Part shown: positions 1 through 10,085 of the stretch, piece by piece
How positions within the stretch are numbered: the stretch's first letter is position 1
Layout of the letters: each line of letters starts with the position of its first letter
DNA from: Clitoria ternatea
Taxonomy: Eukaryota; Streptophyta; Magnoliopsida; Fabales; Fabaceae
Direction of reading: 5' to 3'
Assembly: GCA_037962975.1 (NCBI GenBank)
Contig: CM075675.1
Location: forward strand, 24,926,501 to 24,990,500
DNA: 64,000 nt
Translations under genes and position numbers: made by a program
Notes under the pieces: generated by a model
Databases searched by the model: none
Told to the model about the DNA's origin: nothing
Seen by the model: only the letters and a program-made list of their open reading frames with translations

Positions 1-46
1 TGAGTTTCATGGAGGGAAACTGGTAGCTTTGGTTGATGATCATTAG

Positions 47-246
47 GAGGAGCCGCCAAACACCATATATAAGTTAGCTCCTCTTCCCACAGGTCAGTCA
101 ATGGGACCTTCTCTCCTGACTCCCATCACCCAGCGGCCTAGAGGTGAAGGAACAAGTGCTGATGTAAGTAAAGCTGCTGGTGAAGGGGGAGGCGAGGCCG
201 GAGATAAGGGCAAAGGAAAGGGCGGAGAGACAAGCCAACATAAATA
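47..246 (+). CDS. C-terminal tail of an unidentified plus-strand ORF, possibly a Tat antisense extra ORF
   Basis: A reading frame is open from just after a TAG at 44-46 to a TAG at 244-246. The tail is rich in Gly, Lys and Glu and ends in a low-complexity run (GEGGGEAGDKGKGKGGETSQHK, last part). I do not recognise the protein and see no domain. It runs opposite to the gag-pol genes at 2499-7967 and lies beyond their integrase end. That is where Tat-lineage elements are known to carry an extra, often antisense, ORF, so this is my preferred reading (inference). The alternative is the end of an unrelated plus-strand element. The start lies off the window or is lost to the stop at 44-46. Confidence 0.35.
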
Positions 247-770
247 GTTCCTTCCTTGTCTTGTAGTTTTTATTGATTCAAATTTGCTGTGTTCCGGGAT
301 CAGCTTTGGATTACTGAATCAATTCTTTAATGTAATTCATGATTTGATCAAATGAAAATACAACTTGCTTTATACGTTTGTCTGTTGAGAGTAATTTCAA
401 TAGAATCATTGTATATGTAATGATCCAATCTGGATGTAGACGCGTAAATATTACATCGGATAGCAGCAAACAAGTTTAGTTCTCATGTATAGGTACTTAA
501 ATAACCAAAGGCTCGGTTTGATAGAAAAGATAGAATATCTTTTGTTGTATCGAAATTGTTTACTTAAATCATATGTTTGGCATACATAAGCCTGGTAAAG
601 GGCGCACCTTAATCTTTGATGATTAGGCTTTTCGATTATAAGTACCATAATGGGGGGGGTCGCCGTTGTTAGGAAACATGTTGTTGTCACGAGAACGACT
701 TGCGATGTTAATCTTGAGGGGGAATGATTGTGAGAACGTTTTACTAAGTGTTCATCACTCGGAATACGCG
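247..770. other. Non-coding stretch after the ORF tail, with one polypurine tract
   Basis: No gene is seen. The stretch is AT-rich, has a run of eight G at about 651-658, and has a purine tract (TTGAGGGGGAA) near 713-723 followed by TGATTGTGAG. That pairing resembles a polypurine tract next to an LTR start on the plus strand, but no matching second LTR is visible in the window, so the role is open. Confidence 0.3.
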
Positions 771-1690
771 TTAGTTATTCGATACTGTCCCCAAGCATTA
801 TTGGGTGATCAGTTCCGAGTGAGCAACTGACTCTGAATGAGTGACTCTGGGTGAGGCTGGTTCTGGCTATGTCATCCGGGAAATTCCATTACCCCTAAAG
901 TTACTCAGTAAAAGTATATACGTTTTAACTGAGTCTTATTTTCATTAAGGATGATTTCCAGTGATATTTCCGAGTGGGAGTTCTTCTGATTGAGAATTCC
1001 GACTGGAAACTCCTCTGAGTGAGAGCTCCAAGTGGAAATTCTTCTGAGTGAACCTTCTTGGGTGGAAGGTTCCGAGTGATTCTTCAGCCGCACTCGGAGT
1101 TTAGACTTACAATTTGAGTGCAAATTTTTCCGAGTGGAGTATTGCTGATTGAAACTCCGAAGTGAAATATTTTTGACTTAAAGAATTCATGAGTCGGGCA
1201 ATAAATTTGACGTGTCTCTGAGTAAGGAATTCTAAGGAAAAGTATTTCTGAGTAAGGTTAATGAGAGTGATGATTAATTCTTCGTGAGTCGGATTTCAAT
1301 GAAATGTTGCCGACTGAAGAATTTTAATAGTGTAGTATCGAACTTGAAGCATTTCCGAGTAAGGAATTCCAAGGGAAAGTATTTCCGAGTGGGAATTCCT
1401 AAAGGAAATACTTTTCAACGATTTCACTGAGTGAAGCATTTTCGAATATCATAGCTCCGAGTAGAGCATTTCTGAGTAGGAAAAAAGGCCGAGTAAAATA
1501 CTTCCAATTTACGTGTAACATGGCACCGAATGGAATATTTCTGATTCCTTCATGGTGCAGTAATGAATGGAGAATTTTCGAACGAAATGCTTCGGGTGAA
1601 TACGCCTCAGATAGAGACATGCCCGAGTGAATTATTCCTGAGTCGGAAATAATGAGTCGGGCTTTGATAAAATATGACCCGAGTCTTTGA
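771..1690. repeat. Degenerate CCGAGT-motif tandem array (copy 1)
   Basis: The motif TCCGAGTG, with variants such as TCTGAGTG and CCGACTG, recurs every 15-60 bases, separated by short variable words like GGAATTCC and AAGTATT. Open frames on the complement are side effects of the periodic sequence. The same motif style returns at 39640-41640. It sits between integrase and the putative extra ORF of the Tat element, the position where this lineage is known to have hypervariable, tandem-repeat-rich 3' UTRs. Its assignment to that element is inference. Confidence 0.6.
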
Positions 1691-1779
1691 ATAAGGAATT
1701 TCAACAGAAAGTATTACCGATTGAAGAATTTCCAGGAGAAGTGCTTCTGGGAAATTTAGAGTTCGGTGTCACTTACTTG

Positions 1780-2235
1780 TTGTATTTTGGAGTTCGGTTC
1801 GATCCTACAGTCCAAGCCTTTCACTGGGGTTCGGTTTTGATCCTGCAACCCACGTCTTTCTTGGCGTTCGGTTTAATCCTACTAACCATTCTTCACCGAC
1901 GTTCGGCCAAACCTACTAGTCGTACTCAGAGTTCGGTTCAATCCTATAATCCGAGTCTTCAACACGGGGTTCAGATCAGGGCTAATCCTGAACCTACTGC
2001 GCCCGTTACTCGGGGTTCAGCGTGGTCTTGAAAGGGAACCAGCTTACTGCGCCCAAGCCTTCTTCGGTGTTCGGTCATACCTATTAACCTTACCCAGAGT
2101 TCAGTTTTATCCTACAATCTGGGTCTTCGAATGGGGTTCGGTACAGCCTTATATAAAGGTCTGATCCTATTGCGCCCTTTTCCTGGGATTCGGTATGGTT
2201 TTTGCAAGAGGACCAATCCTACTATGCCCAGGTCT
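1780..2235. repeat. GTTCGGTT(T)-ATCCTA tandem array, unit about 35-45 bp
   Basis: Roughly ten diverged units of the form GTTCGGTT-x-GATCCTAC-x-CC-x-GTCTTC-x-GGG follow one another, for example at 1791, 1830, 1868, 1935 and 2070. Units often alternate in ending (CCTACTGCGCCC or CCTAC plus AATCC). A short plus-strand ORF over this array is fortuitous. Like the neighbouring CCGAGT array it lies between integrase and the putative extra ORF of the Tat element. Confidence 0.55.
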
Positions 2236-2498
2236 TCAATTATTCATGCATATTCGAGGAGTTACATCGTCAACTACAGAATGGGTAGTTGAGATCATTC
2301 GTCCTGAATATGTTTGTGCACGCCGGATAGACTGAAAATCACAGCATAAGAAAAACTCGAAAGAGTTAAGTTGATGTATGAGATTCTTATTGAGTAAAAA
2401 TAAGAATTACAATAAAAGCGTAGCTGGGATTATGATATAATGATTTCTCCATTGAACAATCTCAAGTGAGGAGAAAAGAGTGCATGTTGCTCCAGTAG
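2236..2498. other. Spacer between the tandem array and the integrase end
   Basis: Non-coding sequence without a recognisable motif. I expected a polypurine tract and 3' LTR of the minus-strand element on this side. No copy of the LTR seen at 8033-8773 is present between 1 and 2498. Confidence 0.4.
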
Positions 2499-3660
2499 CT
2501 AGCTATAATAAATGCGCAAGTTCTGGGTATTCCACTTGTTTCGGATTGGAGTGCCATCAAGGTTTTCAAGGCGGTAGAAGCCTTTGCCAGCAATCTCAGA
2601 TACCCTGTATGGGCCTTCCCAGTTTGGGGCTAGTTTACCTTGATGAGCGAATTTATTTTCCACACTTGCTTTCCTCAAAACCAAATCTCTGACGTTGAAA
2701 GTCCTTGATTGGACTCGTTTGTTATATTGAAGAGCGACTTTGGCTTTGATGGCCTGATCTCTAATGAATGCGTCTTCTCTGAGTTCTTGTATGACATCCA
2801 TTTCTGATGCCAAGTTAGCATTATTGCCTTCTTCAGAGAAGTATTTGACCCTAGTAGAATCAATTTGCAGTTCCACAGGTATCATTGCCTCCACCCCATA
2901 GGTCAGGCGATATGGGGATTCATTGGTGGAAGAATAAGGCGTTGTGCGATATGCCCAAAGGACGTGACATAATTGGTCTGTCCATCCGCCCTTGGCTTCA
3001 CCAAGATGTTTCTTCAGTCCTTTCAGCACTTCCCTGTTGGCCACCTCAGCCTGGCCGTTAGTTTAGGGATGTTCGACGGAGGAAAATATTTGGGTTATTC
3101 CTAACCCTTCAAGTAAATCTGTAAATTTCCTATCCGTGAATTGGGTGCCATTGTTTGTGATAACCCGTGCTGGGACTCCGAATCGTGTTATGATATTTTC
3201 ATACATAAAACGACGAGTTCGGGCTGAAGTAATATGCACCACCGGCTCTGCTTCAATCCACTTAGTGAAATAATCGACCCCTATAATGAGATATTTGATG
3301 CCCCCAGGAGCAGTTGGGAAAGGGCCCAAAATATCCAGTCCCCATTGGTAGAAGCCACGGAACAGCGGATGTGAAGAGTTCTTCTGCCGGTGTGTGGTGA
3401 AGATTAGAGAATTTTTTACAGGCATCGCATTTCTTGACAAAGTCAATGGAGTCCTGCTTCATTGTGGGCCACCAGTATCCCGCTCTGAGGATTTTTCTCA
3501 TCAGACTTCTTCCTCCGGTGTGGTGTCCACATTGTCCTTCGTGCACTTCCTCCATTACTTCATGTACCTCATTCTCTCTCAGACAGATTAAGTAAGGTAC
3601 TGAGAGTGCCCTTCTGTAGAGGTTACCATCTATCATAGTGAAGTATGGAAGTTCTCTCCT
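2499..3660 (-). pseudogene. Tat integrase region of pol (broken)
   Basis: The integrase begins with an HHCC zinc finger: CGHHTGGRS then, after 26 residues, CDACKKF. The catalytic core has the first Asp in GLDILGPFP, and the Glu in NGQAEVANRE is present. The second catalytic position reads VITNNGTQF where the family has Asp before Asn, so it looks like Asp to Asn. The frame shifts near 3360 (downstream of the HTPAEEL segment) and is stopped at 3063 just before TNGQAEV. The C-terminal part runs to IRNKWNTQNLRIYYS, typical for the end of Tat integrases. The gene cannot yield active integrase. Confidence 0.85.
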
Positions 3661-3678
3661 TATTCTCTTCTTTTCCTT

Positions 3679-6381
3679 CTAATCAGTAGGCAACTGCCCA
3701 TCGGCCAAATAACGGATGTAGGGGGCCATCCATATGTCACCATAAAGGGAATTGGTCATTATGGCATTCAGAGAAGGGAAAAGAGGAATGCTGGGCGATG
3801 TCAATGTACTCTGGACCAATGTTGTGGTGCTGCCTGGCTTTTTGGTGCTTGCCAATCTGGAGAGTATATCCGTTCTTGTATTCTCTTCGCGTGGAACATG
3901 TTTGAATTCCATTTTTGAGAATTTCTCTCTCAACTCTTTGACACAGTTTAAGTACAGTTGGAGTTGAGGCTCACGAGCTTGATAATCTCCCAGGATTTGT
4001 GAAATCACGAGTTGTGAATCACTACATAGCGTCGCCTCAGAGGCTCCGATGTCAATCGCAGCTCATAGTCCGGCCAAGCAAGCTTCGTATTCAGCTTGGT
4101 TGTTGGAAGTTTTAAAATTAAAACGAAGGGAGATCTCCAAGTGTACTCCATCGTCACTTTCGAGAACTACACCTGCTCCAGAGCCCTTTTGATTCGATGA
4201 ACCATCGACATAGATGGTCCAATGGACACAAGGTGTATCTGGATCTATCCCTGTCATTTCCACAATGAAATCGGCCAGGACCTGGGCTTTAATAGCGCCT
4301 CGAGGTTCATAGGATATATCAAACTCTGAGAGTTCAATGGACCATTTGATCATCCTACCAGCGAGGTCAGGCTTGATTAACACAGAGCGGAGTGGAAGAT
4401 CCGTTCTTACCAGGATCGGATGTGCGTGAATATACGGACGTAGCCGTCGAGAGGCCCAAACAACAACGAGGGCGGCTTTTTCAATTTTTTGATACCGGAT
4501 CTCAGCACCTTGTAATGTTTTGCTGGTGAAGTAGACCGGCCTCTGTCTATCAGGAGTTTCCTTTATTAAGGCTACGCCTAAAGCTTCATCTGAAATAGCC
4601 AAGTATAGGATGAGCGTGTCCTCGGGGTCAGGCTTCGTAAGAATAGGAGGTTTGGACAACACCTCCTTAAGCTCTTGGAATGCTTGTTCCTGTTCCTGTC
4701 CCCACTCAAATTTCTTGGACTTTTTGAGCACTTTATATAGAGTAAGTGATCTGTGAGCCATCTTTGGCATGAACCGTGCCAAGGCTGCTACTTTACCATT
4801 CAGGGATTGGACTTCTCTCAGATTCTTTGGACTCTGCATGTTGAGAATCGTTTGGCACTTCCCTGGATTGGCTTCGATGCCGCGTTGAGTTAACATGAAA
4901 CCTAAAAACTTCCCAGCTGGGACAGCAAAAGTGCATTTCAATGAGTTTAGCCTCATGTTAAATTCTCTCAAGCGGATAAACACTTGGCGTAGGTCTTCAA
5001 TATGATCACCCCCAACCGATGTCTTGGCTATGATGTCGTCAATGTACACCTCAACAAGTTTGGTGTGCATGCCCTCAAACACCTTATTGATCATGCGCTG
5101 GTATATGGCTCCAGCATTCTTCAGGCCGAAGGGCATAACGGTGTAGCAAAAGACACCATGATCATTGATGAAAGCTGTTTTCTCCTGATCCTCCTCGCAC
5201 ATCGGAATCTGGTTGTAACCTGAGTACGCATCCATGAAGCTCAGGTACTGATAACCAGAGGAGTCATCCACCATCCGATCTATGTTAGGAAGAGGATAAG
5301 GATCCTTTGGACAGCAACGATTAAGGTCCACATAGTCGATGCACATTCTCCATTTGCCATTGGCTTTCCGGACCATTACTACATTTGAAAGCCAAGAGGA
5401 ATAACGGATTTCCCTAATAAATCCGGCCTTAAGAAATTCCTCGGTTTGTTGGCAAGCTGCTTTCTGTTTCTCTGGTCCCAATCTTCTCTTCTTTTGGGCA
5501 ACCGGTGTCGTCTCTAGGTAGACGGACAATTTATGACAACAGAAAGTAGGATCTATGCCAGGCATATCGCCTGCAGTCCATGTAAAGAGGTCTTTAAACT
5601 CCTGTAGGAGCATCAATAGTCGCTGCTCCATTTCTGTATCTAGCTTATCGTTAATATGGGTGACCTTTTCTGGAGAATCTCCCAATACGATGTCCCTGGA
5701 ACTTCCATCCGGTGTGGGCTTTGATGGGTTGGATGAATCAATGTGTAAATCCGCCCTAGGGTCCAGGTCGACAAGGCTCACAGAACCAGCAGCTGTCCCA
5801 CAATCATTGAGTTTCCTCTTTTTGTTGGAGGCTTCCAACTTTGTCATATTTAGGCTCAGGTTATAACAGTACTTGGCCATCTCTTGGTCACCTCGGATGG
5901 ATGAAATAGCATTGTCCTTATCGATGAACTTGATAAGGAGATGTGGAGTTGACACGACTGCCTCCATAACATTCAGGGTGGGGCGTCCTATGATGCCGTT
6001 GAATGGTGACTCGACATCGATTACCAGCACTTGGGATTTAACCGTTCTGGCTCCTGGTTCACCTTCAAAGGAGATAAGGGTATCAAGGTATCCCTTTGTT
6101 GGTTGCTTTGCACCATTGAAAGCTGTTAGTTCCTGTGTGTAAGGCTGTAAGTCTGAGTCATTAAAACCCATCTTTTTAAAGCAATTATAAAAAATAACAT
6201 CACAGGAACTTCCCTGGTCAACAAGGATTCTTCGGACGTCCTTGTTGGCTATGACTGCAACGATGACTACAGTATCATCTCCACCAGGAATGGTAGGACC
6301 AAAATCCTCATCAGAGAATGAAATTATTGGAGCTTCAACCCCTCCTCTGTAAGGACGATTTTCTTTAACTTTTCCTTGCAC
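3679..6381 (-). pseudogene. Tat pol: protease, reverse transcriptase, RNase H and second RNase H (broken)
   Basis: The largest open stretch (6381-4063, 772 codons) starts with an aspartic protease site (LVDQGSSCDVIF, with the DQGSS variant common in plant gypsy elements). RT follows, with CIDYVDLNRCCPKDPYPLP and the YIDDI active-site box. Next comes a gypsy-type RNase H segment (VYFTSKTLQGAEIRYQKIEK) and a second RNase H-like domain (YVDGSSNQKGSGAGVVLE, NNQAEYEACLAGL). An in-frame TGA at 4063 interrupts this second domain, which resumes with AAIDIGASEATLCSDSQLVI and continues to a TAG at 3679. Gag ends at 6390, in a different frame from the pol start, as expected for a frameshift between gag and pol. 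Confidence 0.88.
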
Positions 6382-6389
6382 AGACAGAA

Positions 6390-7967
6390 TTATTCTATGA
6401 TGATTCTTTCGGGCTGTAATTGAAGCTCCTCCCCAGCGAACCCTCCAGCGATCATATCAATGACTTCACGCCGGCCTTGACGCTGTTGCTGAGGCATGTT
6501 ATCTCTGTGTGCTGTATCATCAGTCATTGCACCTTTTTGTTTCTCTGCAGCAGAGAATTTTCTAACCGGATTACAGTTATTGTCATCCCCATCGTCTGGA
6601 TCTCTTTCTCTTTTCTCATTCCGATCTGCCCTGTCAAAGGATTTTTCTTTGAATAGGTACTGCTTTAATTTGCCTTCTCTAATTAACGTTTCGACTGCGT
6701 TCTTTAGAGCTTGGCATTCATCAGTGGAATGACCTGTTTGTTCATAAAAGTCACAGTACTTACAGGGATTCCCTGGTCTCTTCATAGGGGTTGGCCTTCT
6801 GATGCCATAGATGCTGAAGGCTGGCCATCTTACTTCTCTCAGAATTTGAGATGGCCTGGCTGACAGAGGTGCATAATGGCTAAAGGAATTAACACGCCTT
6901 TCTCGAGGTCGAGGAGAAGAGTTATTATCCTTGGGGTTGTTGAATGGCCTCTCTATGCGTTCTGACCTCATTTTCTCCTTATCTCTCCGCGGCTGTGAAG
7001 GTGGTGTTGGTGGCTTTTTCTTCGTAGCCATAGCTTCTAGGTGCATCTCTATACCCACATATTTTGAGGCTTTTTTCCTAAACTCCTCAAATATTGTTGG
7101 CGGGCTTTTTGCTAGTGAGAGAGCAAAGGCTGATCCTGGCTGCAGTGCCTTGATAACGATATGCAACTTAATGGATTCTGTGAGGTTAGGAACCAGGGAT
7201 GCTTCCTTGTAGAACCTCTTCAGGAAATCTTTTAAGCTTTCATTTTCACCTTGCTTAATTTGAGCCAAAGTATGAGATGTCCTGGGTACATCTCTAGAGA
7301 TGACAAAGTGAGTTTCAAAAGTAGCTGCCATTTCAGCCCAAGAATCTATGGATCCAGAAGATAAACCTTTAAACCAACCGAGGGCCTCTTCTGATAATAT
7401 CCGTGGGAACATTCGACACATCACATCTTCATCAGCCCCTAAGTACATGACTTCAAATACGTAAGCATCAAGATGCTTAGTAGGATCAGTTTCGCCATTA
7501 TACTTTCCAATGGAGAGTGGCTGAGTGGTTTGAAGATGTTTGTGGATATGGACACTCATAAGTCTCCTTGAAAAAGGAACTTTGAGCTTGTAAGTTACAG
7601 GGGGTGCTGTAATTAGCTCTCTCCTTCCCCGAGCGGCTCCATCATCAGAATCGTGGGTCTGTTCTCTCCCCTTAAACGTGGGGATGTTTGAGTATTGAAG
7701 AGTTGTGGATTTTTCTCCATCGGTTGTATGGGGAGTGTCTCTTGTGCAAGATGACTCCTTGTCCTCACTCTGTCTTCTCTCTCTTCACAATTCTGCGAGT
7801 TCTCTTTGGAGTTGACTGATCAACTCATCACGAGGATCGGGGTTAGACATTGTTACTATCTTCTTTGCGCTGCCCCCATGAGAATCGAAGTTAAGCTTCC
7901 TGAAAACGTTGGGGTTGGTCCTGTCTTCAGGTTGATTTTCCACGAAATCATGTGCCTCGCCTTCCAT
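6390..7967 (-). pseudogene. Tat gag polyprotein with broken N-terminal part
   Basis: The intact stretch 7559-6390 (389 codons) holds a Retrotrans_gag-type capsid segment (LSIGKYNGETDPTKHLDAY, EEALGWFKGL, LKDFLKRFYKEASLVP). A basic linker and one zinc knuckle follow, reading CKYCDFYEQTGHSTDEC, the long-spaced form usual in Tat elements. The same frame is open again at 7967-7785 (MEGEAHDFVENQPEDR onwards) and is closed by a TGA at about 7785, so the original gag started upstream and has an early nonsense codon. The gag stop lies nine bases before the first Met of the pol frame. Confidence 0.8.
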
Positions 7968-8013
7968 TGATGATTACTTGTTCTTTCACAGGATATGGGA
8001 ATAACTTTATCGT

Positions 8014-8031
8014 GTCCCACTGGGCGTGCCA
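8014..8031 (-). other. Primer binding site of the Tat element
   Basis: Read on the minus strand this is TGGCACGCCCAGTGGGAC. It starts one base after the inferred LTR end and begins with TGG, as needed to pair with the CCA end of a tRNA. The tRNA species is not determined here. Confidence 0.65.
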
Positions 8032-8032
8032 A

Positions 8033-8773
8033 TGATCTGTCCTGAACCGGGGTCAAGAGATCATGTGTCTGGTCAATCACAAATAGTAGATGATCACTTC
8101 TCTGAAGACCGGTTATACGAGTATCCAGTTTATATATCCGATGTCTCTGTATGATGAGAGCGGATTGGGCGTCCTGGAGGTCCTTCACACCGTCCTTACG
8201 CGTTGATGTGGGCGAAAGGTGGTGTCACCTGCAAAGATTCTCCGACGCTCAAGTCAGTGATAATATTCCAAGTGAGGAATGTTTTTCAGAGAGTAATTGT
8301 AAGTTGATAGAGTCAAAAAGATCCTTCCCTTCATTGATGAAGAGAGTTCATATACCTGGTTGGCTCGATATTCGAGGATCCGTTAGTGGGGAACCACTAA
8401 CCTCTAATAACACCTTAAATTATTATTTTATTACGCACTTACCAGTATGATTGGGTCAAGTGGCCATTTTATATTAAGCGTATGGAGTATAGGCTAGAAT
8501 TAAGGGACAAATTGATCATTCCCGTGAGCAGATTTTGGCTCGTAGTGCAGGGAATTATTGATTAGTCCCTGTAGCAATGCCTTCTGTCTTCTGCATTGTG
8601 ACGTATATGTTATCCGGTGTCATGGTGTTATCCTGGACAACCGGTATAGGGAGAGCGCCTGATACGGAATTAGAGTCCGGATGTATACCGATGACACCGG
8701 TTGCACGTTGACGTCTTGATAAAGACGTTGAAATATGTCTTACAGATCGGATATCGGTATCAAGACCGGATCA
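8033..8773 (-). repeat. 5' LTR of the Tat element (741 bp)
   Basis: On the plus strand it runs TGATCTGTCC to CCGGATCA, so both ends carry TGATC/GATCA. A TATA-like AATATAAAAT on the minus strand lies at about 8466-8475. The U5 part (complement ACTTGAGCGTCGGAGAATCTTTGCAGG, trimmed) matches relatives at 48910 and 51970. The boundary next to the primer site is firm. The outer boundary is inferred from the TGATC terminus shared with the LTR at 51569. Confidence 0.7.
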
Positions 8774-10085
8774 GTACCTTTTTGCCTTGTTTGAGCAAAG
8801 TTGTGTAAAAATATGAGCCACTTTAGAATTTCTAAGATAAAATGGATTTTCTTCTTACAAATCTACCCTTAAGATACTTATTATAGATAGAAACTAAGAA
8901 AAATTATGTGAAGATGTAATAAGAAATTTCATAATATATTTTACAAAAATAAAATAATTAAATTCATTTTTTATTTTTTGTGTCTCAACTTTAAAGTAGT
9001 CATAACAACTATACTTGAACTTGTGGGATCAACTCGCCCTTGTTCAGACTTTGACAAGTAAAACCCGTTTTAACCAAGGAAAAACAAAAGCGCACCTCGA
9101 CCTCGACCTGATTTTGATGGGGACGAGGACAGGTAGACCTACCTTGACCCGCACTCGAACCCGCCCCAATATACAAATTCAATAATTTTACTTATAATTA
9201 TAGTTAAGTGGTAGCAATAAATTTATATATTTTTCTTAAAATAATATATAACAATAAATGTTATTATTCATAAAGAATTTTAATATCTATTTTATATACT
9301 ATTTTAATAAAAATATCTTAAATATATATAATTTATTTAAAATTATATATTTAAGCGATCAAAATAAGAGTACTTAAAATGCATAGATTTTCCCAAACCT
9401 AACGAAAAATCACTTCTAAAATTCCAAACCTATTTTGTTTTATTTTAATGTGATACCAAACCCATCCCAGTTTTTATAAAAATAAAAACAAAGAGATCAA
9501 AACCTACCTTCGACCCACTGTTATCATTCCTACTTTAAATGAATATTTTCCAAACGCAGTATAAGTACATGCTAAAATCGCTGGTTTCGTGGGGTGCTGG
9601 CTCTCTACCTCAGTTGTTTAAATTTTTTTTTGGGTACTCATACCTGTTTAGATTAGTTCGATGTAAAATACCTTTGTTTGCATCCCAATCCAAATACCTG
9701 TCCTCTAACTGTTTCTCATTCTCAGCAAATTCCTAAATACACAATTATTAATCTTATAAAAAATATTTAATTCACATAAGTTTCTCTTAAAAAATTCAGA
9801 ATTTCTTTTCACAGTCACATTCACATGGAAGTCCAAACTAGAAAGCAATTGTTTATAGTTTCTCAAACTTATCGGATAGTATCAACCAAATGCTGCAAAC
9901 AAAAATCTTGATTCGTAATAATTGCACGTTCCCTAGTGTTATTCTCTAGCTGGTATCATCACAGAATATTATAACTCAGATTCAGATTCACCTTTTCTTC
10001 TACTTCTTCACCTCTTTCCTTTTTTTTTTCTTTCTCTTCTTCTTGTGAGAACTTTTGCAGGAAAGTTGTGATTTTTCCTTGAAAG
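8774..10085. other. Intergenic and PYD1 promoter/leader region with a diverged repeat
   Basis: AT-rich with no ORF of note. 9050-9530 contains a degraded repeat: a GC-richer island (CCTCGACCTCGACCTGA, GGGGACGAGGACAGGTAG) and a right side ending GACCCACTGTTATCATTCCTA. The complement of that right side resembles the ends of plant hAT-like repeats (weak). 9990-10046 is a strongly pyrimidine-rich tract just before the ATG, typical of a plant 5' leader. No single TATA box can be chosen with confidence. Confidence 0.4.

Larger units (their letters stand above)
2499..8773 (-). mobile_element. Degenerate Ty3/gypsy (Tat-lineage) LTR retrotransposon, 3' LTR not seen
   Basis: On the minus strand the order is 5' LTR (8033-8773), primer site (8014-8031), gag (7967-6390), then a pol with protease, reverse transcriptase, RNase H, a second RNase H-like segment, and integrase (6381-2499). 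Two RNase H segments between RT and integrase are the hallmark of the Tat lineage. The coding region is broken by in-frame stops at about 7785 (gag), 4063, 3679 and 3063, plus a frameshift near 3360 (all pol). The element is therefore non-functional as it stands. The 3' side may reach past position 1 through tandem arrays. Confidence 0.85.

Noticed and set aside
713..726. Polypurine tract plus TG as the 3' LTR start of a plus-strand element
   Set aside because: No second LTR, PBS or plus-strand pol is visible in the window. The ORF tail to its left fits a Tat extra ORF as well, so I list it only as a note.
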